Assembly (NCBI GenBank): GCA_012267605.1
Contig: JAAXGF010000133.1
Location: 1 to 14,126, forward strand
DNA: 14,126 bases
Direction of reading: 5' to 3'
Source: Alphaproteobacteria bacterium
GTDB taxonomy: Bacteria > Pseudomonadota > Alphaproteobacteria > JAAXGF01
The notes below the pieces were generated by a model, which was not told where the DNA came from, searched no databases, and saw only the letters and a list, made by a program, of their open reading frames with translations. The position numbers were made by a program, and so were the translations under genes. Of the stretch, positions 6,707-13,212 are shown one piece after another (position 1 is the stretch's first letter; each line of letters opens with the position of its first letter).

Positions 6707-7456
6707 ATGGATAAAATTAAAACGATTGGCATCGCGGTTGTGACCGCGTTTGCGTTCATTAGTCTCGGCGCAGTTCAACAAGCCGATGCCAGGCTGATTC
6801 TGACCGTGGATGACTTGGGGACCGCTGGTATAGACGCCATTATCATCGACAATACCGATGGTGGCGTGGGCGACGCGACTCCCAAGGGGGCCGCCAGCGT
6901 AGCTGATGGAAATCCCCTAGATGGCGTGGTATCTTTTGTTGGTGCGGTGGGCGCGTTCACTATCAATGTCGTAACAGGTATTTCCGAGCCCATAATTGGC
7001 AGCTCAAAACAAGCCATTCTGAATCTTAACAGTGTAAATGTAACTACGACATCGGGTGGCACGCTCGAAATCATGCTTACGGATACGGACTATCTTATAG
7101 GCGGGCTGCCCGGCTCCGCGCAAATCGAATCAGCCATTGGCGGTGTCGCGGCTGGACCGGTCGAACTCACCCAGTCGGTGGACCCGGCCAATATGGAATT
7201 CGGCATGCCGGCGGCCAGCACCCTGATCCATGATCCGCAAGGCCCGGGTCCGTTTTTCGACCAATTGTTCGGGTCGGTCGCCCTTGGCGGCATGTTTTCG
7301 ATCACTGAACTCGTTAGGATTACCCATACCGCTGCTGGTCAGGTAACGTCCTTCGATGTTTCGAGCACGGTCCCTGAACCCGCAACGCTCGCGCTCCTCG
7401 GTGCGGGGTTGGTCGGTTTCGGCTTCATGCGCCGGCGCATGAATAAAGCAGCTTAG
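6707..7456 (+). CDS. PEP-CTERM sorting domain protein
   Basis: A 249-residue exported protein. Residues 1-28 are a signal peptide (ADA-RL). The body (30-220) is rich in Gly, Thr, Val and Asp, lacks cysteine and looks beta-rich; I recognise no further domain. The C-terminus is a textbook PEP-CTERM signal: VPEP at 222-225, a hydrophobic helix (ATLALLGAGLVGFGF) and an Arg cluster (MRRRM). Such proteins are cut and anchored or released by an exosortase, usually linked to exopolysaccharide or floc formation; no exosortase is in this window. The start is fixed by GAGGAG at 6693-6698. A short CCTC-GGTT-GAGG hairpin (6685-6696) could cover part of that site. Monocistronic: sigma-54 promoter in front, strong terminator behind. 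Confidence 0.9.
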   Translation: MDKIKTIGIAVVTAFAFISLGAVQQADARLILTVDDLGTAGIDAIIIDNTDGGVGDATPKGAASVADGNPLDGVVSFVGAVGAFTINVVTGISEPIIGSSKQAILNLNSVNVTTTSGGTLEIMLTDTDYLIGGLPGSAQIESAIGGVAAGPVELTQSVDPANMEFGMPAASTLIHDPQGPGPFFDQLFGSVALGGMFSITELVRITHTAAGQVTSFDVSSTVPEPATLALLGAGLVGFGFMRRRMNKAA

Positions 7457-7481
7457 GTCACCGAAATACCGTTTCATTGAG

Positions 7482-7508
7482 CGGCGGTTCTTCGGAGCCG
7501 CCGTTTTT
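7482..7508 (+). terminator. Rho-independent terminator after the PEP-CTERM gene
   Basis: CGGCGGTTC and GGAGCCGCCG form a GC-rich stem of about 9 bp (with G-T pairs near the loop) followed directly by TTTTT at 7504-7508. It lies 26 bases after the PEP-CTERM stop and 41 bases before the end of convergent pspF. Confidence 0.85.
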
Positions 7509-7548
7509 CTATGTTTTAACGGCTGGGAAATACTCACCCCCTTACCAC

Positions 7549-8646
7549 CTACTTCACCCTCTGCCCTCTTTCCTCGCCTTGCTCGCTTGCCGGACGGAGG
7601 AGGCCGTGTTTGCGTAATTGATTGCGGAACTGGCCATAGGTCAGGCCGAGATGCTCGGCGGTGAGTCGCTGGTTGTAGCGGTGGCGGCGCCAAGCATTCT
7701 TCAGCAGGCGGACCTCCAACGCCGCGACTTGGGCACGGAAGTCGGTTGTCTCACTTCCGACAGTCTCATCTATTCCGGTCTCGCTAAAAGCCGTCTCCAC
7801 CGTGTCTTCTGCTAGGTCGCCGTAACTTGCCGGACCGGAGGGCCGATAGGGCGATTCGAATGGGTCGAAAACGACAGTGTCGATACTCACCTCTCGATCA
7901 GCGGCGCGGTAAACCGCTCGTTCGACAACGTTTTTGAGCTCGCGCACGTTGCCCGGCCACGGATAGGCCATCAAACGATCCATCACCGTTGGGCGGAAAC
8001 CGGGAAACGAACGCCAACCCAGTTCGCGGGCGATGTCGTGACCAAAGGCCTCCGCCAGCAATGGGATATCCTCGGTGCGGTCGCGCAGCGGCGGGATGGT
8101 CAGGACTTCGAACGCAAGACGGTCGAGCAGGTCGTGGCGAAACCGCCAGGCCTCCGCCGCCGCCGGAAGATCGATGTTGGTGGCGCCGATCAAGCGCATG
8201 TCGACATGTTGCGTAGCGTCTCCGCCGACCCGTTCGAAGGCGCCGTATTCGACGACGCGGAGAATTTTTTCCTGCACAGCGAGACCGGCATGGGCGATCT
8301 CATCGAGTATGAGAGAGCCTCCATCGGCCATTTCGAAGCGACCGCCGCGCCGCTTCGCCGCGCCGGTGAAGGCCCCGGCCTCATGGCCGAATAGCTCGCT
8401 CTCGATCAAACTTTCGGGTAAGGCGGCGCAATTGACCTTGACCAACGGCCCCTCCCACCGCTGCGACAAGTAATGCAGCCGTGCGGCGATCAATTCCTTG
8501 CCCGTGCCGCGTTCGCCGATAACCAAAACCGGGCGATTTAGCGGTGCCGCCCGCGAAACCTGATCGATCAGAGCGAGAAAGGAGGACGAGCGGCCGAGGA
8601 GTGGAGGAAGCTCGGTGGCGCCGCGATGATTCACGGATATTCTCAT
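7549..8646 (-). CDS. pspF: PspF-type sigma-54 activator of the phage-shock operon
   Basis: 365 residues: an AAA+ sigma-54 activator with no N-terminal receiver or sensor domain, as in PspF. Walker A GERGTGKE (44-51), the sigma-54 contact loop GAFTGA (91-96) within ESELFGHEAGAFTGA, Walker B SLILDE (111-116), WPGNVREL (230-237), an acidic variable linker (about 262-302) and a Fis-type helix-turn-helix (about 325-348, LTAEHLGLTYGQFRNQL). PspF binds upstream of pspA and drives sigma-54 transcription; PspA holds it inactive until the inner membrane is stressed. It is divergent from pspABC across 253 bases, the classic layout. The linker of roughly 40 residues before the DNA-binding part is longer than I would expect. 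The ribosome binding site is weak. Confidence 0.93.
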   Translation of the reverse strand: MRISVNHRGATELPPLLGRSSSFLALIDQVSRAAPLNRPVLVIGERGTGKELIAARLHYLSQRWEGPLVKVNCAALPESLIESELFGHEAGAFTGAAKRRGGRFEMADGGSLILDEIAHAGLAVQEKILRVVEYGAFERVGGDATQHVDMRLIGATNIDLPAAAEAWRFRHDLLDRLAFEVLTIPPLRDRTEDIPLLAEAFGHDIARELGWRSFPGFRPTVMDRLMAYPWPGNVRELKNVVERAVYRAADREVSIDTVVFDPFESPYRPSGPASYGDLAEDTVETAFSETGIDETVGSETTDFRAQVAALEVRLLKNAWRRHRYNQRLTAEHLGLTYGQFRNQLRKHGLLRPASEQGEERGQRVK

Positions 8647-8780
8647 GAATTAGCAAAATATGCCATTTATTGATAATATTTACTAAAAATTAGGAATATT
8701 TTCAATCTCACAATGATCAAAAAATTCTCGATATCTCATGTTTTTAAATTATTTCAATGGGTTATGCCCCATCCGCGGAC
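8647..8780. promoter_or_regulatory. AT-rich pspF/pspA upstream region with possible IHF site
   Basis: Strongly AT-rich compared with its surroundings. ATCAA-AAAA-TT at 8716-8726 fits the core of the IHF consensus, with mismatches at the outer bases, about 90 bases before the predicted pspA start. In E. coli, IHF bends DNA between the PspF sites and the pspA promoter. I could not define PspF binding sites. Confidence 0.3.
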
Positions 8781-8783
8781 TTG

Positions 8784-8799
8784 GGGCATGGGGTTTGCT
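8784..8799 (+). promoter_or_regulatory. Sigma-54 promoter of pspABC
   Basis: GGGCATGGGGTTTGCT: GG (8785-8786) and GC (8797-8798) are 10 bases apart, with GGCATG-N4-TTGCT as in the PEP-CTERM promoter; the consensus T before GG is G. The predicted start point is about 8810. An inverted repeat ATGCCCC (8764-8770) / GGGGCAT (8783-8789) overlaps the -24 element and could be an operator or a chance hairpin. Confidence 0.75.
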
Positions 8800-8802
8800 A
8801 AT

Positions 8803-8841
8803 TCCAATTTCGAGATCCAATTTCGAGTTCCAGTTTCGAGA
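8803..8841 (+). repeat. Three 13-bp tandem repeats in the pspA leader
   Basis: TCCAATTTCGAGA, TCCAATTTCGAGT, TCCAGTTTCGAGA in direct succession, spanning the predicted start point and early leader. The units differ at only two positions. Confidence 0.85.
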
Positions 8842-8899
8842 AGAAATTCGATCGGGCGTTTGCCCCAGGTTACGACCACGCATACGGAGGAGAAGACAC

Positions 8900-9595
8900 A
8901 TGAGCATTTTTTCCCGCCTCGCCGACATCATCAGCTCCAACCTCGCCGCCATCCTCGATCAGGCGGAGGACCCGGAAAAGATGATTCGTTTCATGATTCA
9001 GGAAATGGAAGACACCCTGGTCGAAGTTCGCGCCACCTCGGCAAGAATCATCGCCGACCGCAAGCAAGCACGGCGCAAGCTCGCGCGCCTGGATGAGGTC
9101 AAGCAGGAATGGCAGCGCCGGGCCGAACTCGCCCTGTCCAAGGGTCGCGAGGATTTGGCCAAGGGCGCGCTGTTGGAAAAGGCGAAACTGGCCGACGTGG
9201 CTGAGTCGCTGGAAGCCGATCTCGAACAGCTCGACGATGCCTTGACAAAACACGACGAGGACATCGCCAAATTAGAGGCCAAGCTACGCGAGGCCAAGAC
9301 CAAGCAGAAAACCATTTTGGCCCGTCAGGAAACTGCCGAATCGCGCCTCAAGGTGCGCCAACGCCTCCACGACGACCGAATCGACGACGCCTTCACCCGT
9401 TTTGAACAGATGGAGCGCCGGCTCGACGCCGCCGAAGGCGAGGTGGAGTCCTACGATCTCGGCCGTGGCAAAACCCTGGCCGAGGAAATTGCCGAGTTGG
9501 AAGCGGAATCCGCCATCGACGAAGAGCTTTCGGCACTCAAATCCCGATTTACCAAGACGCGGGAAAAAGGGTCGGTCGCGGACGAGCGGAAATAG
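8900..9595 (+). CDS. pspA: Phage shock protein A
   Basis: 231 residues, close to the usual 220-230 of the PspA/IM30 (ESCRT-III-like) family. MSIFSRLADIISSN forms the membrane-binding amphipathic helix, followed by LDQAEDPEKMIRFMIQEMED and long charged coiled-coil helices to about residue 210. PspA binds stressed inner membrane and blocks proton leakage; unstressed, it binds and inhibits PspF. The start is chosen for GGAGGAG at 8887-8893 and the family N-terminus; an open frame reaching back to 8738 runs through the promoter and tandem repeats and is not coding. pspB follows after 3 bases. Confidence 0.95.
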   Translation: MSIFSRLADIISSNLAAILDQAEDPEKMIRFMIQEMEDTLVEVRATSARIIADRKQARRKLARLDEVKQEWQRRAELALSKGREDLAKGALLEKAKLADVAESLEADLEQLDDALTKHDEDIAKLEAKLREAKTKQKTILARQETAESRLKVRQRLHDDRIDDAFTRFEQMERRLDAAEGEVESYDLGRGKTLAEEIAELEAESAIDEELSALKSRFTKTREKGSVADERK

Positions 9596-9598
9596 CCG

Positions 9599-9835
9599 AT
9601 GTCGGGTCTTATCACCTTCCTTTGGGTGCCGCTGTCGATATTTCTGCTATTCGTCGCGCCCTTTTGGATATTCGCCCATTACGCCACCCGCTGGCGCACG
9701 GCGAAAACCCTCTCTTCCGAAGACGAGACGCTGTTGAACGAGCTTCGAGAGACCGCCGGGCGGATGGAACAACGCCTCGACAACCTTGAGCGCATTCTCG
9801 ATGCCGAGTCGACCGATTGGAGAAAACAACCATGA
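9599..9835 (+). CDS. pspB: Phage shock protein B
   Basis: 78 residues, typical of PspB. One N-terminal membrane helix (about 4-26, LITFLWVPLSIFLLFVAPFW) with HYATRWRTAK just after, then a cytosolic helix with leucine-zipper-like spacing (LLNELRETAGRMEQRLDNLERIL). With PspC it senses membrane stress and relieves PspA inhibition of PspF. Starts 3 bases after pspA; its TGA overlaps the pspC start as ATGA. Confidence 0.92.
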   Translation: MSGLITFLWVPLSIFLLFVAPFWIFAHYATRWRTAKTLSSEDETLLNELRETAGRMEQRLDNLERILDAESTDWRKQP

Positions 9836-10236
9836 ATAACCGAAAACATCATAATCACCGATGCCGCCGCAGCCGACTGTACCGGGACTCCCGAAACGGG
9901 ATCTTCCTCGGCGTTTGCGCCGGCCTCGCCGATTTCTTCGGGTTCAACACTTGGGCCATACGCTTGGCCGTGGTCGTGTCGCTAATCGTTTTCACGTTCC
10001 CGACTCTGGTGGCCTACTTCTTCGCCGGTGCACTGTTGGCGAAAAAGCCCTCCGGACTTTACGGCAGCCAAGACGAAGAAGTTTTCTGGCGCGGATTTCG
10101 CACCGACCCTGGCCAGACGGTGGGCTCCATGGGACGGCGGTTTCGCGATATGGAAGGTCGCTTACGCGCCATGGAGGCACACGTGACGTCCCCCGGTTTC
10201 AAGCTCAAACGCGAAATCGACGACCTTGACCGGTAA
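9832..10236 (+). CDS. pspC: Phage shock protein C
   Basis: 134 residues. After a His/Arg-rich start comes the PspC signature RNGIFLGVCAGLADFFG (21-37), then a membrane helix (about 42-70) and a cytosolic or periplasmic tail with a helix at RRFRDMEGRLRAMEAHVTSP. PspC is the membrane partner of PspB in stress sensing and binds PspA under stress. The ATG overlaps the pspB stop; an in-frame TTG at 9817 lies inside pspB and is less likely. No terminator is evident after the gene. Confidence 0.93.
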   Translation: MNNRKHHNHRCRRSRLYRDSRNGIFLGVCAGLADFFGFNTWAIRLAVVVSLIVFTFPTLVAYFFAGALLAKKPSGLYGSQDEEVFWRGFRTDPGQTVGSMGRRFRDMEGRLRAMEAHVTSPGFKLKREIDDLDR

Positions 10237-10605
10237 ATAATACGAACTATGTGAAGGATTGAATCGCGAATGGAATCACCTAAATGGCGTTGGAAGCTCA
10301 TCGCTGGCCATCCTTGAGCGTAAACTATACAGCTCAGCCTGTTGGGCGGTTCACATGAGGCAATCGGCGGGGCGTGAGGCAAACATGGATTCTCGTGTCG
10401 AGCACGAGGATGACTCCATCGGACGGCAGCCTCCGCCTTGCATCGGGGCAGAACGCATTCGGTTATCCGATTCACCGCGACGAACCGACTCCCTTCCCTC
10501 GCCGCCTCAATATTTTTCCAATCCCCCCATCCCCATACTATTTCCGTCATTTCCGTCCCTGGGCTTGACCCGGGGATCAGCTCGGGGATCCATCAGTAAA
10601 GCGGG
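10237..10605. other. Intergenic region with dispersed repeats, 369 bases
   Basis: No credible gene. It holds two pieces of the dispersed repeat described separately. The stretch 10237-10350 shows nothing I can name. No clear promoter for the following SDR gene was found. Confidence 0.5.
10384..10413. repeat. Dispersed palindromic repeat, hairpin arm
   Basis: ATGGATT followed by CTCGTG-TCGAG-CACGAG and GATGAC. This is the same pattern (ATGGATY, GC hairpin, GATGAC) as the element near 6150, with a different stem sequence. Confidence 0.55.
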
Positions 10606-10611
10606 ATGACC
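10558..10611. repeat. Dispersed alphaproteobacterial repeat abutting the SDR gene
   Basis: GGGCTTGACCC at 10561-10571 (identical to 6073-6083), then CGGGGATC twice (10571-10578, 10583-10590), a GGATC/GATCC dyad, and the tail GCGGGATGAC at 10601-10610. The ATG in that tail is the start codon of the next gene. Confidence 0.6.
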
Positions 10612-11514
10612 GACCGTCCTATTGTCGTCTTCGGCGGGTCCGGATTTATCGGGCGGGAAATCGTCCGCCGGTTGGCGGTGCAAGGAACCGAGGTTCGCGT
10701 GGCGGTGCGCCGACCGGAACGAGTTGCCGACGCGGATTACGGCTCTGGGAAAATAGTCGCCATCGGCGCGGACGTCTGGCGCCCCGAGACGATCGAACCG
10801 GCGGTTGCCGGCTGTGGCGCCGTCGTCAATACCGTCGGCCATTACGTCGCCCAAGGCGCCAAGACGTTCGAGGCAATTCACGGACGGGGCGCTGGCGACG
10901 TCGCCCGGTACAGCAGCCAAGCCGGGGTGCAGCAGCTTGTTCATATTTCCGGACTGGGGACGGACGCAGACTCGGAATCGCCTTACGTGCGCGCCCGTGC
11001 CAGCGGCGAATCGCAGGTACGAAGTGCCTTTCCCGGCGCCACCATTCTCCGCCCTAGCGTGGTCTTCGGCCCCGGCGACGCTTTTTTTAATCGACTGGCG
11101 AGCGTGGCCGCGCCGCTCGTGCCGCTGTTCGGCCGTGGCGAAACCCGGCTCCAGCCCGTCTACGTTGGTGACGTGGCCGAGGCGGTTGCACGAGCCCTGG
11201 AGACCCCGGCGGTGGCAGGCCAAGTCGTTGAGCTCGGCGGCCCGCGCGTCTATCCGTATAAGGCCCTTGTGCGGATGGTGCTGGATCAGCTCGGGCGGCG
11301 CAGCGCCGTCATTCCGGTGCGCTTCGCGGTTTGGCGAGTTCTCGCCCAATTGCTATCGGTTCTGCCGAATCCGCCCTTGTCGCCGGATCAGGTCACGCTA
11401 ATGAAACAAGACAACGTAGTCGGCGACGGCGCGCTGACCTTCGCCGCGCTCGGCATCGAGCCAAAATTCGTCGAAAAGATCCTGCCCACCTACGTTGGTC
11501 GACGATCCAGTTGA
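10606..11514 (+). CDS. NDUFA9-like atypical SDR (complex I NDUFA9 subunit family)
   Basis: 302 residues, the usual size for bacterial NDUFA9-like proteins. Rossmann motif GGSGFIG at 10-16, then VHISGLG, RPSVVFGPGDAFF (150-161), QPVYVGDVAEAVARAL (183-198), ELGGPRVY and SPDQVTLMKQDNVV near the end. It aligns along its length with residues 160-480 of the fusion protein at 1705 but lacks the N-terminal module. The YxxxK site reads YVRAR (127-131), Arg for Lys. The mitochondrial relative is a non-catalytic, nucleotide-binding subunit of respiratory complex I; a link to NADH dehydrogenase or quinone metabolism is inferred from family only. Transcribed with its neighbours' strand but 369 bases from pspC. 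An in-frame stop three codons upstream makes this ATG the only plausible start; the ribosome binding site is poor. Confidence 0.88.
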   Translation: MTDRPIVVFGGSGFIGREIVRRLAVQGTEVRVAVRRPERVADADYGSGKIVAIGADVWRPETIEPAVAGCGAVVNTVGHYVAQGAKTFEAIHGRGAGDVARYSSQAGVQQLVHISGLGTDADSESPYVRARASGESQVRSAFPGATILRPSVVFGPGDAFFNRLASVAAPLVPLFGRGETRLQPVYVGDVAEAVARALETPAVAGQVVELGGPRVYPYKALVRMVLDQLGRRSAVIPVRFAVWRVLAQLLSVLPNPPLSPDQVTLMKQDNVVGDGALTFAALGIEPKFVEKILPTYVGRRSS

Positions 11515-11626
11515 TCAGACAATATCGCGCGGGTTCGCGCGGAATTCAGAGTATTCGGGCAATGTCCCGGGGTGACGTAATGCATATTGCTTGGTCCTCG
11601 AAATCTAGATAGTGTGGGTGGTTCTA

Positions 11627-11642
11627 GGGGGCGGACATTGCA
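11627..11642 (+). promoter_or_regulatory. Possible sigma-54 promoter of the P-II gene
   Basis: GG (11628-11629) and GC (11640-11641) are 10 bases apart with a full TTGC at -12, but the -24 side (GGGGGCG) fits poorly. P-II genes are often RpoN-dependent, so position and family support it more than sequence. Confidence 0.3.
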
Positions 11643-11712
11643 TGTTGGCCGCCATCCAGAGAGCCTCCGACCGGGGTCGGTGGGCCGAGCAATTTGATGG
11701 GAGGAGTCGACC

Positions 11713-12051
11713 ATGAAACTTGTCACTGCAGTCATCAAGCCGCACAAACTCGACGACGTTCGTGCGGAACTTGGAAAGATCGGCATCCAGGGAATGACCG
11801 TGACCGAAGTCAAGGGCACGGGGAGCCAGAAAGGCGGCAAGCAGGTTTATCGCGGCGCTGAATTCGAAGTTGATTTTTTGTTGCGTACGAAGATTGACCT
11901 TGTCGTCCTGGAGGAGAATGTCGGCAAGGTTATCAACACCATACGTGACGCCGCCATTACCGGCAAAATCGGCGATGGGAAAATTTTCGTTTTCGACGTT
12001 GAGCGCGCGGTTCGTATCCGTACCGGTGAAGCGGACCGGGAAGCATTTTAA
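11713..12051 (+). CDS. P-II family nitrogen regulator (GlnB/GlnK type) with Phe51
   Basis: 112 residues, the normal length of P-II. P-II trimers read 2-oxoglutarate and ATP/ADP and control AmtB, NtrB, GlnE and other targets through the T-loop. Seen: IKPHKLDDVR (8-17), GMTVTEVKG (27-35), Gln39, T-loop QVYRGAEFEVDF (44-55), TGKIGDGKIFVF (83-94 region) and ERAVRIRTGE near the end. The residue uridylylated by GlnD in most proteobacteria, Tyr51, is Phe here (codon TTC); PK at 57-58 is LR. Ligand-binding residues are otherwise kept. GGGAGGAG ends a few bases before the ATG. No amtB or glnA adjoins it, so GlnB versus GlnK cannot be decided. A stem-loop follows. Confidence 0.92.
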   Translation: MKLVTAVIKPHKLDDVRAELGKIGIQGMTVTEVKGTGSQKGGKQVYRGAEFEVDFLLRTKIDLVVLEENVGKVINTIRDAAITGKIGDGKIFVFDVERAVRIRTGEADREAF

Positions 12052-12107
12052 CTTCGGCGAATGTGTCCGCGTTCTGTTTGACGCAGTCCATTCGCCGCAA
12101 TTCGATC

Positions 12108-12134
12108 GAGCCCCGCACCAGTGCGGGGCTCTTG
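12108..12134 (+). terminator. Stem-loop, probable terminator of the P-II gene
   Basis: GAGCCCCGCAC (12108-12118) and GTGCGGGGCTC (12121-12131) form a perfect 11-bp stem around a two-base gap, followed by TTGATTCC. The T-run is poor, but the stem is strong and lies 57 bases past the P-II stop and 59 bases past the end of the convergent lipoprotein gene. Confidence 0.65.
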
Positions 12135-12192
12135 ATTCCCGGCATTGGCAAGACACGACGGGAAAATGCGATTCGCTCCGTGTGGCTTCGGA

Positions 12193-12957
12193 TCAGTCCA
12201 CCCTTCCCGGGAGACTCAGGTCACCCGATGCCACGTCGAAAACATAGCTGACGCAAAGGAGTGGCGGGCGTACCTCTTCGCTGATCGTCAAGGCGGCGGT
12301 TACGCCGTCGTACGACGTGCCCGAGAACTCGCCGACATCGTCGATGGAAACTCGAATACTAATATCCTCGAAACCGATTTCCGGTACGTAACCAGGGCTG
12401 TCAAGCATTAGGGGCAAACCCGGCCAAGACGCCGGCATATCGGGCTCCGCGCCCTCGGGAATATCCATCACCTTGAGCGCGCCATCGCCGCAGGCATCGT
12501 CGTTCACCAGCACCACCCAATGGCTATGCCACTCCCTGCCGTCATTCGATTCGTCGCCATCGGCATTTTCATCGAACAAGGGCGTGTCATCAAAATCCGG
12601 ATGGCTGGTCACGACGAAGGCCAGTATGCCCTCGGCATCTTCAAACCCGACGTCGGCCGGCGCGATGCTAGTGGGCCATACATAGGCGTAGACTTCGCTT
12701 CCTGCCAGCTCACCAGTCACCGCGGGCGTCGTCGCCGCCACGTCGCCGCGTACGATCATGGAAAACGCAAGCCAGCTGTCGTCCGCCGTAACCCGCGTGC
12801 CGACGATGTCGAAATCAGCTTCGGCATTTCCCGATTCGGTGGCGATTCCGCTATATTCGGTACCACCGTCGTGACCGCCGCCACCGAGGCATCCCACCCC
12901 TAAGATCGCGCCGACGAAGACCGTCGCGAGGAAAAAACCGAGAAACTTACTCTTCAT
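12193..12957 (-). CDS. Lipoprotein of unknown function with a calcium-loop-like segment
   Basis: 254 residues. The N-terminus MKSKFLGFFLATVF leads to lipobox LGVGC with lipidated Cys23, then a Gly-rich linker. The mature part is acidic and probably beta-rich. DENADGDESNDG (about 137-148) resembles EF-hand or thrombospondin-3 type calcium loops, followed by REWHSHWVVL, a His/Trp cluster that could bind metal. Two further cysteines lie at NDDACGDG and LLCVSY. I do not recognise the family. GGGAGG about 9 bases before the ATG fixes the start. Convergent with the P-II gene, divergent from the TPR gene. A perfect TTGACA on the minus strand (13075-13070) lies upstream but has no well-spaced -10. 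Confidence 0.78.
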   Translation of the reverse strand: MKSKFLGFFLATVFVGAILGVGCLGGGGHDGGTEYSGIATESGNAEADFDIVGTRVTADDSWLAFSMIVRGDVAATTPAVTGELAGSEVYAYVWPTSIAPADVGFEDAEGILAFVVTSHPDFDDTPLFDENADGDESNDGREWHSHWVVLVNDDACGDGALKVMDIPEGAEPDMPASWPGLPLMLDSPGYVPEIGFEDISIRVSIDDVGEFSGTSYDGVTAALTISEEVRPPLLCVSYVFDVASGDLSLPGRVD

Positions 12958-13212
12958 CTCTTGAACCTCCCTACATCGCGACTTGGCGAAGAATTGCGGC
13001 CTGCCAAGCGCCGTGTCGATCGGCCGGATCGATGGATCAAACGATCTACAGCATGATACGCCGGTCCCATGTCAATCCAAAAAGATGGATCGTGGGGAAC
13101 TCTGCGGGATGGACCGGTGCCGGCCAGGGTTGTAGGCTGACGCTGCCGCCGCACTTTGAACCACCTCTATGCGCAGAACAGGGAACTCCCTTGTCGCTGC
13201 ACCGGAGTTCCC
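12958..13212. other. Divergent intergenic region between lipoprotein and TPR genes
   Basis: 255 bases. Holds a minus-strand TTGACA (13070-13075) with only a loosely spaced TGTAGA (13045-13050, 19-base gap) as possible promoter for the lipoprotein, and a small dyad TCGATC-GGCCG-GATCGA (about 13016-13031 region). Nothing convincing faces the TPR gene. Confidence 0.35.

Noticed and set aside
7130..7693. Long minus-strand frame across the end of pspF and the PEP-CTERM gene
   Set aside because: It lies antisense to a clear PEP-CTERM coding region and across the terminator; low-complexity shadow.
10507..11349. 280-codon minus-strand frame opposite the SDR gene
   Set aside because: It mirrors the strongly conserved SDR coding sequence on the other strand, an effect of high GC third positions; no recognisable domain.
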